From positions 1-64,000 of the forward strand of contig JAKCCY010000002.1 in the NCBI GenBank assembly GCA_021838765.1: 64,000 nt of DNA, in the 5' to 3' direction. The DNA comes from Nitrospirota bacterium (GTDB taxonomy: Bacteria; Nitrospirota_A; Leptospirillia; Leptospirillales; Leptospirillaceae). Made by a program: the position numbers and the translations under genes. The notes below the pieces were generated by a model, which made no database searches, was not told where the DNA came from, and was given only the letters and a program-made list of their open reading frames with translations. This document shows positions 9,555 to 19,324 of this stretch, one piece after another (within the stretch, counting starts at the first letter, position 1; every line of letters starts with the position of its first letter).

Positions 9555-10325
9555 TCACCGGAGTTTGATTGGTCCATCCGGTACAGATGATTTCAGAAGG
9601 CTGCTTAGAAGTGAGGTAAAGATTGTCAATCCTTCGGTACTTCCCGTTTCGTCAGAGGACCTTCTTTCGGGGTGAGGCATCATTCCAAGAATATTTCCTT
9701 CGAGATTTGAAATGGCTGCAATATCATGTAGTGCACCATTGGGATTTTTTTGATACCTCATGACAACCTGAGCATTCTCTTCCAGTAATGCCAAATCTTT
9801 TTCGTTAAGGTAGTATCTGCCTTCTTGATGGGCTATAGGCAGATTCAACCTGCTTCCTGGGGAGAAAAGAGAGGTAAATGGTGTTTTTGTTTGTTCAACA
9901 ATCAACGGAGTATCAGCGCAGATAAATTTTCTGCTGCTGTTTTCGAGGAGGATTCCTGGCAAGAGACCGGCTTCGGCAAGAATCTGGAAACCATTACAGA
10001 TTCCCAAGACAGCCCCTCCCCCTAGGGCAAAGTCCCTAAGAGCCTTCATGACTGGAGTCCTTGCCGCGATCGCACCAGTTCTCAGGTAATCCCCATAGGA
10101 GAAACCACCCGGTACAATAACTGCATCGTAAGGTTCCAACGATTGGGCCATATGCCCAACAATCTCGGGGAGTAGACCTGAGACCCTCGACACCGCTTCA
10201 AATGTATCCATCTCACAGTTGGTTCCCGGAAAACGGAGAATTGCAACTTTGAAAGATGCTGTGCAAGTGTCGGATGATAGTATTTTTTGGGAGTGTGTAT
10301 TCACGCATTCTATTCTAGTCGTCAA
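9555..10325 (-). CDS. purQ: Phosphoribosylformylglycinamidine synthase subunit PurQ
   Basis: The glutaminase subunit feeding ammonia to PurL, 256 residues. It has the class I amidotransferase pattern: LRFPGTNCEMDTF, the oxyanion region VPGGFSYGDYLR, the nucleophile elbow GICNGFQIL and the catalytic His-Glu in PHPERR. Homologues normally begin at about FKVAIL, so the first 24 residues are an extension. No start codon lies closer to that point. The TTG at 10325 has GGAAG six bases upstream, and a GTG at 10304 is an alternative. It heads the pur operon, and no purS-like frame is seen upstream. Confidence 0.92.
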   Translation of the reverse strand: MTTRIECVNTHSQKILSSDTCTASFKVAILRFPGTNCEMDTFEAVSRVSGLLPEIVGHMAQSLEPYDAVIVPGGFSYGDYLRTGAIAARTPVMKALRDFALGGGAVLGICNGFQILAEAGLLPGILLENSSRKFICADTPLIVEQTKTPFTSLFSPGSRLNLPIAHQEGRYYLNEKDLALLEENAQVVMRYQKNPNGALHDIAAISNLEGNILGMMPHPERRSSDETGSTEGLTIFTSLLSSLLKSSVPDGPIKLR

Positions 10326-10766
10326 AGTGGACTTCCGTCAAACAGCAAAAATGACTTGATTGATTTTGATCGATTCTGAGGGACTGTCAATGGTGACAAT
10401 TATCATGATGAAAAGAGTCATGAGCATTTGCAGGAATTCTTTTGAGGTTAATCGGCGATGAGGATACTTTGTTTGATCAATGATAGAATGGAAATGTTTG
10501 GATGAAAACTCGTTTTATAATATCAACATTAAAGGTAGTAGAGAGATTTTCATCAAACCTTCTCGAGCTCTTGATCTTTAGAATGATCTGATATTTTGGA
10601 AGCTCTCAGAGTTGCCATGGGCAAAGTTGGAGCATTTTTCTAAAATGGAGATATTCCATAAGTGACTGTTGTTAGAGGATGGATACTTCGAAGATTGAAT
10701 CTGACATGCTTTATTGCCATGCCTTTTTATCCTGAATTTCTTTGATAGATTTCCAGAGGAGATTTT
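10326..10766. other. Divergent intergenic region between purQ and HD-GYP gene
   Basis: This 441-base AT-rich stretch separates two divergent genes and must carry both promoters. I see a TATAAT near 10520 without a well-spaced -35 box, and an imperfect palindrome at 10645-10659 (ATGGA, five bases, TCCAT). No convincing small gene, RNA or riboswitch was recognised. A PurR-box search would be the obvious test. Confidence 0.4.
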
Positions 10767-12023
10767 ATGAAGAAATCCATCCCTATTGATAGCTTGAAGG
10801 TCGGAATGTTTGTCTGTGATCTGGATCGAAAATGGTGGCAGACAGATTTCCTTGTGCATCAGTTTCTGATCAAGTCCCAAGGTGATATAGAAAAGCTAAA
10901 AGGAGCAGGTGTTCAGGTGGTGGTGGTGGACTTGGCTCGTTCAGAGGTTTCTGTTCCGGATTTACATGCAGAGATTCATGAAAAAGAAAATGTTCTGAAA
11001 AAAATGGATGAAGATCCAAAGTCTTCCTTTTTTTTACCGGAATCTCATTCTCTTCCTTCTATTCAGGATCTTAAGAGTTTTAAGGATCTGAAGGAGCGAA
11101 CGGAAAACCTGCTTCAGGATGGGTTCAAAAATGCCCGTTTTGGAAAAGAAATACCCGTTGCCCCTTTTAGAGAGAAGATTGAGAACATGATTGACCTGAT
11201 ATCAAATAACCCTTCCCTGATTACTTTTCTGATGGAAATGGAAGAGTCTGATGATGAAACTTATCGACATTCTATCAACACGATGATTCTTGCTTTGGGT
11301 CTCGCTATCCGGAAAGGAATCCAGACCTGTGACCTTAAAGCATGGGGACTCGCAGCATTATTTCATGATATTGGTAAAACAGGAATTCCTCTTCCGATCC
11401 TAAAAAAGACCGGTCCACTAAATCAGTCGGATTGGAAAATCATTCGGGAACATCCTGAAATTGGGTATCGAATTTTGAAGAACCATCCCGATAAAGATGT
11501 TTCAGGTCTTTGTGCGACTGTTGCTTATGAGCATCATGAAAGAAAAAATGGTTCGGGGTATCCGCGAGGGATGTCTCTTGATAAGCTTAATCCTGTAACT
11601 AGATCGCTAATTGCATTGGACATGTATGAGGCATTGACTGCCAATCGTATTTATAGAATAGGGTACTCTCCTGCAAAAACGCTGGAAATTCTCCTGAAAT
11701 CCGCTGAGGACAAGATTGATCCATCAGCAGTATCGGATCTGATTAAAATGGTAGGGGTTTATCCGACAGGATCCCTCATTGAGACCATTCGGGGGGAAAT
11801 CGTCTTGGTAGGAGGATACACGGATCCGACAAGAACAATCTCGGAAGAGGTTGTTCTTTATGTTTTGAAAGACTTGAACGGTGAATGGCTCTTGCGGCCA
11901 GTTCGCCGTGTAAAATCGAGCCTTGGACCGAAAGAGGTGAAGCGTACCCTTCATCCGAGGGAGATGGGGTTATCGGAAAAAGATATTGTCCGTCTGATTT
12001 ATCCTGTTTCACGGGAAAGGTAG
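10767..12023 (+). CDS. HD-GYP domain c-di-GMP phosphodiesterase
   Basis: A 418-residue cytoplasmic protein. Residues of about 1-110 match the DUF3391-type N-terminal domain (IPIDSLKVGMFV, then DFLVHQFLIKS). An HD-GYP domain spans roughly 155-340, with H200-D201 in FHDIGK and the diagnostic HHERKNGSGYPRG at 256-268. HD-GYP enzymes hydrolyse cyclic di-GMP, with metal ions held by these residues, so an active phosphodiesterase is expected. GAGGAG lies six bases before the ATG. It is monocistronic by layout; the next gene has its own promoter region. The regulated output is unknown. Confidence 0.9.
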   Translation: MKKSIPIDSLKVGMFVCDLDRKWWQTDFLVHQFLIKSQGDIEKLKGAGVQVVVVDLARSEVSVPDLHAEIHEKENVLKKMDEDPKSSFFLPESHSLPSIQDLKSFKDLKERTENLLQDGFKNARFGKEIPVAPFREKIENMIDLISNNPSLITFLMEMEESDDETYRHSINTMILALGLAIRKGIQTCDLKAWGLAALFHDIGKTGIPLPILKKTGPLNQSDWKIIREHPEIGYRILKNHPDKDVSGLCATVAYEHHERKNGSGYPRGMSLDKLNPVTRSLIALDMYEALTANRIYRIGYSPAKTLEILLKSAEDKIDPSAVSDLIKMVGVYPTGSLIETIRGEIVLVGGYTDPTRTISEEVVLYVLKDLNGEWLLRPVRRVKSSLGPKEVKRTLHPREMGLSEKDIVRLIYPVSRER

Positions 12024-12076
12024 CGATACCGCCAATTGGATGGTTTCGAAAGGGGCTCTTCCTCCGACGAATCGGT

Positions 12077-12105
12077 TTGACATGGTGGAAAAAGTGTTTT
12101 AGTTT
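12077..12105 (+). promoter_or_regulatory. Candidate promoter of the TetR/efflux operon
   Basis: A perfect TTGACA at 12077 is followed after 17 bases by TAGTTT, a poor -10 box. The 22-bp palindrome begins four bases later, so a bound repressor would cover the start point. Confidence 0.45.
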
Positions 12106-12108
12106 CTT

Positions 12109-12130
12109 AAGAACTGACTAGTCAGTTCTT
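12109..12130. promoter_or_regulatory. Perfect 22-bp palindrome, probable TetR operator
   Basis: The arms AAGAACTGACT and AGTCAGTTCTT are exact inverted copies with no spacer, the form typical of TetR-family operators (core ACTGACTAGTCAGT). A hairpin terminator would need a loop. The site lies between the HD-GYP gene and the operon encoding a TetR protein, just downstream of a TTGACA box. Autoregulation of the efflux operon by the 12917-13576 product is inferred. Confidence 0.7.
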
Positions 12131-12157
12131 GTTTGTCTTTTATTTAAGGGGATCGGA

Positions 12158-12907
12158 TTGAAAATGGCAGTTTTTTTACTCCTGAGGACAAGGTTCTTGT
12201 CCAGATCCATTATGACAATCTTGTCGATCATACTCCTTTTAGGTGTCTCCAATATTCCGGTGAATGCTGCCCCAACCTCTGCTCCCGTCACAGAGACACC
12301 ATCTGCTCCAACGTCAGGATCTTCGACAAAAGCCCCTAGTGCCGCTGAGAACTGGAATGCTCTAGATGAAGCCAGTTTTGATGAAAACTATGGTCATTTT
12401 GGTCTCTCTCTGGCCTTCCTGTTTAATATTGCCCAGACTCCATCCTCGCATCTTTTTTATGAGAACGGTTTTGGTGGAATAGGGGAGATTTCCTATGGCA
12501 TCTTGACTGGACTCAGGGTCATTGCGGGAGGCGGTTATGTCCTGAATTCTCCCCACTTTTCACCTCCTCTGAAGGGAGTTGGGAATAATGCGGACGCATC
12601 CTATGAACAAGGTTATGTTGGTAGTCGTCTGGCAATGAACCCCTTTTTTCCCTCCTTTTTCATTCATCAGCCATGGATTCCCTATATCAGAAGTGATGTT
12701 GGTGGGGTGAGTGCTGGAGTATCCGATGCTGGAGCTCTCTCCGGTCACCAAGATGGGGTCATGGCTGATCTTGGTCTCGGAATAGAAGGTCGGGCACCTG
12801 AATACCCCATCGGGTTTTTTGTGGAAGTTCGTTCCCAATGGTTTTTCCTGGGTCCTCAGACAGAGACTGTCATCCCTATTCTTGTGGGATCAACCTTTTA
12901 TTTTTAG
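12158..12907 (+). CDS. Small outer-membrane beta-barrel, efflux-associated (copy 1)
   Basis: I do not recognise a named family. The 249-residue protein has a signal peptide ending near NIPVNA, a Pro/Ser/Thr-rich linker (about residues 40-68), then amphipathic Gly/aromatic strands and a C-terminal Phe (STFYF), the usual mark of outer-membrane barrels. Its last 80 residues align by eye with the 22552-23286 product: IPYIRSDVGGV, ALSGH-DGV, D-G-G, P-G-F-E. It heads the operon with TetR, TolC, HlyD and RND genes. The TTG at 12158 lies seven bases after AAGGGG; an ATG two codons on is also possible. An accessory outer-membrane role in efflux is inferred. Confidence 0.6.
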   Translation: MKMAVFLLLRTRFLSRSIMTILSIILLLGVSNIPVNAAPTSAPVTETPSAPTSGSSTKAPSAAENWNALDEASFDENYGHFGLSLAFLFNIAQTPSSHLFYENGFGGIGEISYGILTGLRVIAGGGYVLNSPHFSPPLKGVGNNADASYEQGYVGSRLAMNPFFPSFFIHQPWIPYIRSDVGGVSAGVSDAGALSGHQDGVMADLGLGIEGRAPEYPIGFFVEVRSQWFFLGPQTETVIPILVGSTFYF

Positions 12908-12916
12908 GGGGGACAG

Positions 12917-13576
12917 ATGGTTGTTCAGGACAAGAAGTTAAATGAAATTGCCACCAGAGAGATTGCTTTTCAAATGGAGAAAGACCGCATTATTGACCAG
13001 GCGGCAAATTTGTTTGCCCAAAGGCGATATGATCAGGTAACGCTGGATGAACTAACGCAAATTCTGGGAATCGGGAAGGGGACTCTTTATCGTTATTTTA
13101 CAAATAAGGAACAGCTGTATGCCGAGATCCTTGACATCGGACATCAGAAATTAATGGAGATTCTGAATGGAGTCAAAGATAGGGAAGATATGAATCCGCT
13201 TGAAAAGCTCTACGAGATGTCTTTTTCCATGGCTCACTTCATACGGTTGCATCTTGACATTTATAAGGTAATGGCAATTGAAGAGCCTAAAGAGCGTCAA
13301 TGTTCAACAGAAAAGGTTCAACAATATCGAAAAGAGCGGATCCAAATGATCTCGGATGTTGTACAGGAAGGACGTTTGCTGAATTATTTTCGGCAGGATA
13401 TAGATATCACACTGTTTTCCCAAAGTTTGATGGGCGCCCTTTGGGTTGAGGCCATTTTTCCTTTGGGAGCTGTAGAAAAAGACGGTCGGCTGATATTGAG
13501 AATTGAAGAGATTCTTTTTATGTTTCTGAAAGGCGTAGGGACGAATCAGAATTTTTTTAAAGGTCGGATGATATGA
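12917..13576 (+). CDS. TetR/AcrR family transcriptional regulator
   Basis: A 219-residue repressor-type protein. The N-terminal helix-turn-helix spans roughly residues 20-70 (IIDQAANLFAQRRYDQVTL, then GIGKGTLYRYFTNKEQLYAEI), the TetR signature. The C-terminal all-helical domain would sense a ligand, not identifiable here. It sits second in the operon, and its stop overlaps the TolC start as ATGA. A perfect palindrome in the operon leader is the likely binding site, implying that a pump substrate relieves self-repression. Confidence 0.9.
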   Translation: MVVQDKKLNEIATREIAFQMEKDRIIDQAANLFAQRRYDQVTLDELTQILGIGKGTLYRYFTNKEQLYAEILDIGHQKLMEILNGVKDREDMNPLEKLYEMSFSMAHFIRLHLDIYKVMAIEEPKERQCSTEKVQQYRKERIQMISDVVQEGRLLNYFRQDIDITLFSQSLMGALWVEAIFPLGAVEKDGRLILRIEEILFMFLKGVGTNQNFFKGRMI

Positions 13577-15015
13577 TACGTTTATCCCCATTTCCCCTTA
13601 AAGTCCTTTTGATGTTGCTGTTCTCTTTTTGTGTTTGTTTTAAGATCATATGCTTGTCTAAAGAGCTTCATGCGGCTGAACTTCCTTCCCCTGGTGAAGG
13701 GGGGGCTGTAACGATTCCAAGCCAGCTGACTCTCCAGGATGCTATGGAAATTACTCTTCGCTCCCATCCTCAATATCGGCAGGCGATTCACACTTATCAG
13801 GCAAACAAGGAGATTATCGGCCAGGCACTTTCCAATTATCTGCCGCATGTATCTGCTGGAGCCGGTTATACGTACGAAACGGGAAACTTTGTCATATCTC
13901 CGGGCTTTCCTCCATCATTGTATTCGATCATTCAACCTCCAAATAATACCGGTTACAATTATTATCAAGCCCAGATTAATGTTTCGGAGACTCTTTTCAC
14001 ATTCGGACAACGAGTCACTCAGGTTCGTCAAGCGCGTTTTAATGCAAAATCTTCAGCTGATCAGGCGAGATGGACTCTCTATACTCTCTTGTCAAATGTT
14101 GAAATAGCTTATGATACCCTTGCAGAAGATGTTCTTCTCGTTGATGCCGCTCAAAAGACACTGAAGGATTATGAAGAGCAGGAGCAGGTTGCCGAAGGGG
14201 AAAATCAGGTTGGAACCGCTTCCAAATTTGATGTTCTAAATGCTCAAGTGAATCGTTCGAATGCCCAGCTGAATCTGATCACAGCAAAAAATAATGTCAA
14301 AATCGCCAGAGTGGGACTTTTAAACGCAATGGGAGTCTCTTATGGTGGAGAGTTTCATGTCATTCCATCCCTCGAATTTGATCTGATGAATGATGATTTG
14401 GATAAGCTTCTTATGAAGGCTATCAAGCATAGGCCAGATTTTATTTCGGCAAAGGATTCCGTAAACGCTAGTTGGCAAAATGAACTTTATTATAAAAGTA
14501 CCTACCTCCCTTCGATCGGGGCAACCGGCGGGTATTCTTATGCAAGCATGTTTTTGCCGATGACCTATAACTGGTTTATGGGGGCGACGATCTCAGTTCC
14601 CATTTTTTCTGGCTTTCTGACCGTTCACCAAGTTGCACAGGCACAGAAGACGATGGCTGCATCACAGGATGCACTTGAATCGCTTCGCCAAAATGTCATC
14701 ATGCAGGTCAAGCAGGACTTTTTTAACCTTAAGACTTCCGTTGAAAGAATCGATACAGTCAAAACTCTTTTGGAGCAGGCAAAAGAAAGTCTTCGCCTGG
14801 CGGAGGGGCAGTATCGGGTTGGTGTTGGTTCGGCTGTTGCTGTTACCCAGGCAGAGGCTGATCTTGCTTCAGCTCGAGCCCAGTTTGTCCAGTCTGTTTA
14901 TGGGTATAAAATCGCCCGAGCAAATTTGATAAGGGACATCGGGATGGATCCACTTGCCCGCGTTGAGAATGGGAAACATGTCAACACTAAAAAAGAGGTT
15001 GTACTTCATGAATAA
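13573..15015 (+). CDS. TolC-family outer-membrane efflux channel (copy 1)
   Basis: A 480-residue outer-membrane factor with an N-terminal hydrophobic export signal (about residues 8-28) and the duplicated helical/strand layout of TolC proteins: LQDAMEITLRSHPQ at the start of the first half, SETLFTFGQR in the first barrel strand pair and VGVGSAVAVTQAEADLA near the end. In tripartite pumps such channels span the outer membrane and dock to the adaptor. It shares an unusual ETGNF...PGFP segment with the second TolC-like gene at 21143. It overlaps TetR by 4 bases and HlyD by 8, so the whole operon is tightly coupled. Confidence 0.9.
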   Translation: MIRLSPFPLKVLLMLLFSFCVCFKIICLSKELHAAELPSPGEGGAVTIPSQLTLQDAMEITLRSHPQYRQAIHTYQANKEIIGQALSNYLPHVSAGAGYTYETGNFVISPGFPPSLYSIIQPPNNTGYNYYQAQINVSETLFTFGQRVTQVRQARFNAKSSADQARWTLYTLLSNVEIAYDTLAEDVLLVDAAQKTLKDYEEQEQVAEGENQVGTASKFDVLNAQVNRSNAQLNLITAKNNVKIARVGLLNAMGVSYGGEFHVIPSLEFDLMNDDLDKLLMKAIKHRPDFISAKDSVNASWQNELYYKSTYLPSIGATGGYSYASMFLPMTYNWFMGATISVPIFSGFLTVHQVAQAQKTMAASQDALESLRQNVIMQVKQDFFNLKTSVERIDTVKTLLEQAKESLRLAEGQYRVGVGSAVAVTQAEADLASARAQFVQSVYGYKIARANLIRDIGMDPLARVENGKHVNTKKEVVLHE

Positions 15016-16126
15016 GACTGGAAAAAGGATAATGATTGCGGTTCTGGCGGGACTTCTCCTCGTGATTGGCTACCGATTCCTGCACCATACTGGCCATCAG
15101 AATGTCGTCACGAAAATGGGCCCCTCATCAGCTCGTGTATATGTATCCCATCCAGTTTTTGCACCGATTTCCCAATCCATTACCCTGACCGCTGATATTC
15201 AGCCCATTAATCAAGCCGCAATCTATTCACAGGTTAGTGGTTACCTGGATTCGATTTCAGTAAGAAGGGGATATCACGTTAAAAAAGGCCAAGTTCTGGC
15301 AAAAATTAACGATACAACCTATAGGGCACAGCTGCAGCAAGCTCAGGCAACCATGGACTATACTTGCACAAACGCAGAGCGTTACAAGAAACTTGTTGCC
15401 AAAAATCTTGTGTCGCTTGATTCTTACGACTTGGCCAAGGAGCAGTGTGAACAATCCAAGGCTGCTGTTACTTATGCAAAAAAAAATCTGGCTTACACTG
15501 AAATAACGGCTCCTTTTAGTGGGTATATCTTCAACCGAATGGTTGACAAGGGTGCCACTATCCCTGCAACCACTGGGGCAATTGCATCAGGCCAATCACC
15601 ACTCTTTACGATCGTTGACGTCCACATTGTCAAAATTGTGATCAGTGTTCCAGAAAGTCAGGTCCGATTCCTTCATGTAGGACTCCCTCTGCAGGTGATG
15701 GTGGATGCTTATCCGGGAAAAGTTTTTCCGGGGAAAATCACAAGAATGAATCCGGCTCTGGATATCCAGACCCGAACGCTTGCTGTTGAAATTGATATGG
15801 ACAATTTTTCCAGTCTTCTGAAGCCAGGAATGTTTGCGAGGGCGGTTCTCCTTTTACGGACAATACCACATGCATTGGTTGTTCCAAATGAGGCGCTGCT
15901 CAACCGGAACGGGAAGTATTACGTTTACAGTGTCGTGGGAGGTATTGCCCATCGAGTCAAAGTCAAGCTTGGTATTCGGGGAAAGAGACATGTTCAGGTC
16001 CTTTCCGGTATTTCACCAGAAGATGATGTTGTTGTTTTGGGACAACAACATCTGGCAGAGGGTGAGAAAGTAGATGCCAAGACCTATATAGTAGACTCTT
16101 TGTCTGATACTCACAGAAAGTCCTAA
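15008..16126 (+). CDS. RND efflux periplasmic adaptor (HlyD/AcrA family)
   Basis: A 372-residue membrane-fusion protein beginning at the ATG at 15008, which overlaps the TolC stop and follows AAGAGG; frames opening earlier (14954) run inside tolC. An N-terminal membrane anchor (about residues 8-24) precedes a lipoyl half (YSQVSGYLDSISVRRGYHVKKGQVLA), a helical hairpin and a second lipoyl half (ITAPFSGYI), then a beta-barrel domain. It bridges the RND pump and TolC in the periplasm. Only three bases separate it from the pump gene. Confidence 0.9.
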   Translation: MNKTGKRIMIAVLAGLLLVIGYRFLHHTGHQNVVTKMGPSSARVYVSHPVFAPISQSITLTADIQPINQAAIYSQVSGYLDSISVRRGYHVKKGQVLAKINDTTYRAQLQQAQATMDYTCTNAERYKKLVAKNLVSLDSYDLAKEQCEQSKAAVTYAKKNLAYTEITAPFSGYIFNRMVDKGATIPATTGAIASGQSPLFTIVDVHIVKIVISVPESQVRFLHVGLPLQVMVDAYPGKVFPGKITRMNPALDIQTRTLAVEIDMDNFSSLLKPGMFARAVLLLRTIPHALVVPNEALLNRNGKYYVYSVVGGIAHRVKVKLGIRGKRHVQVLSGISPEDDVVVLGQQHLAEGEKVDAKTYIVDSLSDTHRKS

Positions 16127-16129
16127 GAA

Positions 16130-19100
16130 ATGTGGCTGACCAGACTTGCTCTTCGGAACGCGATCGGTGTTCTGATGGCTTCCTTGGCGATCGTCTTGAT
16201 CGGAGCACAGTCGGTCGCCAGACTACCAATCGATCTTTTTCCAAATCTTGCGGTTCCAGTGCTGATCATTGGGACTATTTATCCGGGAGCTTCTCCACTT
16301 GATGTGGAGCAAAGTGTTACTTACCCTCTCGAAAAGACCCTTTCAACAATCGATAATGTTTCCCATATACAGTCGCAGTCAAGAGAAGGAGTGTCTGCGA
16401 TTCAAGTCTGGTTTAACTGGGGGGAAGACTTAAATGGGGGGATGGTCCAGGCCGTTCAGAAAATCAGTCAGATTCTGAATCAGCTACCTCCAGGCATCCA
16501 GCAGCCTTTTATCCTGAAGTTTGATATTGCCAATATTCCGGTTGTGTCCGTGACTGTATCCGATCCTGCCCTTGATCAAGTCAAATTGTATGATCTTGCT
16601 TATAACACTATCGAGCCACAGCTTGAACAGCTGCCAAATGTTTCACAGGCGACCGTAAATGGGGGGAAAGTTAGGCAGATCAATATCGATATGGATCCGC
16701 ATCAACTTTTTGCGAGAAATCTCTCTATTATTCAGGTAGTGAATGCGATCAATGCTGCCAATCTCATTCTCCCGTCAGGGGATGTCAAGATTGGCTCGAA
16801 GGATTACAATCTTTTTACCAATAATCAAATCACCCACCATTTAGTCGATACTCTCTCAAATATTCCTGTCTCAACCCAAACGACTCCGGATGGAAGAATC
16901 GTTCCCATTTTCATCAAGGACTTTGCTAAGGTTTCTGACTCAGCTGAGACACAGACGAATATTGTTCGGGTCAATGGACAAAATGCTGTTTATTTAGCAG
17001 TGAACAAACAGCCAGGGTCTAATACCGTGGGTGTTGTTGATGAGGTTAAAAAGGCCATCCCGAAGCTTGTTGGGTTACCATCAGGAGTCCGACTGGATAC
17101 TTTTTTTGATCAGTCGCAATATATTCGTCAGTCGATCAAAAGCTTATATCGGGAAATTTTTCAGGGCGCAATTCTCGCAATTCTGGTTATCCTTTTATTC
17201 CTTGGGGATATTTCAGCGACCGTCATTATCAGTCTGGCCATTCCTCTCTCTGCTCTTGTCGCATTAACTTTTCTTTCCTCATCCCATCAAACATTGAATG
17301 TTTTTACTTTTGGTGGGCTTGCTTTGGGGATAGGGCGACTCGTGGATGATTCAATCGTAGAGCTTGAGAATATTTACAGGCATTTTTCCATCGAAACAGA
17401 ATCCCGTTCGATGGCTCTTTTGGGGGCGGCATCAGAAGTGGCTATGCCCATACTTGCCTCAACGATTACAACGGTCATTGTTTTCCTCCCCATTCTCTTC
17501 ATGGAGGGGATTGGTAGACTTTTATTGACTCCGATGGCACTTACGATCACATTTGCTCTTTTTGCCTCATTTTTTGTATCCAGAACAGTAACGCCTCTTT
17601 TATGTTACCGATTTCTGAAAGTCCATAAATCTGTTTCCGAAGGTGTTTTGACCAAAGCTTTTTCATGGTTTAAAAGGGTCTTTTCCTCCATAGAGGAACG
17701 TTATGAAAAAGCTCTTTTGTATTCGATTCATCACAGGCGAAAAATTTTCCTTGGTGTGTTGAGTGTTTTTTTTGGTTCTTTGCCTCTGATTTATTTTATC
17801 GGGACAGAGTTTTTTCCTGCTCCTGATGAAAGTCAGTTTACAATTAATATTCAGGCTCCCCCTGGCACAAGAATTGAAATTACGACCCAGATTGCGAAAA
17901 AAATTGAAGATCTCATCCGGCAAACACTCCCCCCATCCGATGTCAGGCTCGTGGCTTCTAATATTGGTCTTCGCAATACGGCTGGGCGGGGAACTAATGG
18001 GGCTGCATCCGTTTTTACTGCCAATACAGGGCCTGATACAGGATTTGTCCAGGTTAATCTTGTTGAACCCGATAAGAGAAGTGAGACAGCCGATCAGTTA
18101 ATGGATAAAGTTCGCACTGCAATGCGAGGAAAGTTTCCCGGTGTGGGGATTTACTTTATGCCAGGGGGATTGATTGAAAGAATTTTAAATTTTGGATACC
18201 AAGGGATTATCGATGTCGAGATTTATGGGTATGACCTGACCACAGCACAGCGTTTGGCAGATGTTCTCTCTCAAGGGATGCGCTCAATTTCGGGCGTTAA
18301 AGACGTTCAAGTTCTCCCCAATGACTTTCATTATCCAGAAATTGATGTTCAGGTTGATCGGGTGAAAGCGGCCATGGTAGGGCTTTCCGAGCAGTCTATC
18401 GCATCAACTGTTTTATGGAGTTTTGTTGGAAACGAAAACAATCCATCAATTTATACGGATCCGGCTACCGGGAATGAATATAATATTGTTGTACAGTTAG
18501 ATCGTATTCACAGGCATTCGATGGAAGATCTTAAGAATGTATTTTTGACAAATGCGAATGGTTCCCCGATTCTTTTGAGAGACGTTGCCACAATCCGTCA
18601 ATCAAATGGTCCCAATGAAATAGATCGAAAAAAAATGACTCGTCTGATTACGATATCAGCCAATCCAGTAAACCGCTCTCTAGGGGATATCACGAAGGAC
18701 CTGAAAGTCCTGCTTAAAAATACACCCCTCCCGATCGGTTTTTCCGTTAAACTCTCCGGACAGATTGCTCAGCAAAAAGGGGCATTTCTATCTTTGGGTC
18801 TCGCCGTGTTGATGTCTATTCTGCTCGTCTATATGGTTCTTGCAACACAGTTTAGATCGCTTCTGGATCCCTTTGTCATCATGTTTTCGGTACCAATGAG
18901 TTTTACTGGAGTGATCTGGATCTTTTTTTTAACGGGAACTCCTTTTTCAACAATTGCCTTTATGGGAGTGATCATGACAGTAGGAATAGCCGTGAGCAAT
19001 GGTGTTCTTTTGGTTGATTACACTAATCGATTGCAGCGGGAACATGGCCTTTCACTTGAGGACGCAGTTGTTCGAGCAGGGAAAACCCGACTTCGACCTG

Positions 19101-19324
19101 TTGTCATGACAAGCCTTGCGACGGTTGTTGGTCTTCTTCCCATGGCTCTTGGGCTTGATATCGGGAGTTCCAATAGCCTGCCCCTGGCAAGGGCTGTTAT
19201 TGGTGGCTTGACTCTTGCAACAGTCTTTACCCTGGTTTTGGTACCCACAGTTTATCTCTCTGTACACAAACGCTTTCCCTTGAAACAGCGCTCATCGGAT
19301 GAGCTGAAATTTTTAGGGGAGTGA
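16130..19324 (+). CDS. RND multidrug-type efflux pump, inner-membrane subunit
   Basis: A 1064-residue proton-driven transporter of the HAE (AcrB-like) branch, with two repeats of a helix, large periplasmic loop and five helices. The fourth-helix motif GGLALGIGRLVDDSIVE places Asp406-Asp407 where AcrB has its proton-relay Asp pair, unlike the CzcA metal pumps. The second half has MGVIMTVGIAVSNGVLLVDY. It completes the barrel-TetR-TolC-HlyD-RND operon and would form a tripartite pump with the two preceding products. The substrate is unknown. Confidence 0.92.
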   Translation: MWLTRLALRNAIGVLMASLAIVLIGAQSVARLPIDLFPNLAVPVLIIGTIYPGASPLDVEQSVTYPLEKTLSTIDNVSHIQSQSREGVSAIQVWFNWGEDLNGGMVQAVQKISQILNQLPPGIQQPFILKFDIANIPVVSVTVSDPALDQVKLYDLAYNTIEPQLEQLPNVSQATVNGGKVRQINIDMDPHQLFARNLSIIQVVNAINAANLILPSGDVKIGSKDYNLFTNNQITHHLVDTLSNIPVSTQTTPDGRIVPIFIKDFAKVSDSAETQTNIVRVNGQNAVYLAVNKQPGSNTVGVVDEVKKAIPKLVGLPSGVRLDTFFDQSQYIRQSIKSLYREIFQGAILAILVILLFLGDISATVIISLAIPLSALVALTFLSSSHQTLNVFTFGGLALGIGRLVDDSIVELENIYRHFSIETESRSMALLGAASEVAMPILASTITTVIVFLPILFMEGIGRLLLTPMALTITFALFASFFVSRTVTPLLCYRFLKVHKSVSEGVLTKAFSWFKRVFSSIEERYEKALLYSIHHRRKIFLGVLSVFFGSLPLIYFIGTEFFPAPDESQFTINIQAPPGTRIEITTQIAKKIEDLIRQTLPPSDVRLVASNIGLRNTAGRGTNGAASVFTANTGPDTGFVQVNLVEPDKRSETADQLMDKVRTAMRGKFPGVGIYFMPGGLIERILNFGYQGIIDVEIYGYDLTTAQRLADVLSQGMRSISGVKDVQVLPNDFHYPEIDVQVDRVKAAMVGLSEQSIASTVLWSFVGNENNPSIYTDPATGNEYNIVVQLDRIHRHSMEDLKNVFLTNANGSPILLRDVATIRQSNGPNEIDRKKMTRLITISANPVNRSLGDITKDLKVLLKNTPLPIGFSVKLSGQIAQQKGAFLSLGLAVLMSILLVYMVLATQFRSLLDPFVIMFSVPMSFTGVIWIFFLTGTPFSTIAFMGVIMTVGIAVSNGVLLVDYTNRLQREHGLSLEDAVVRAGKTRLRPVVMTSLATVVGLLPMALGLDIGSSNSLPLARAVIGGLTLATVFTLVLVPTVYLSVHKRFPLKQRSSDELKFLGE

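Noticed and set aside
10393..10415. Fur-box-like sequence upstream of purQ
   Set aside because: Only about 12 of 19 positions match the consensus, close to chance in AT-rich DNA.
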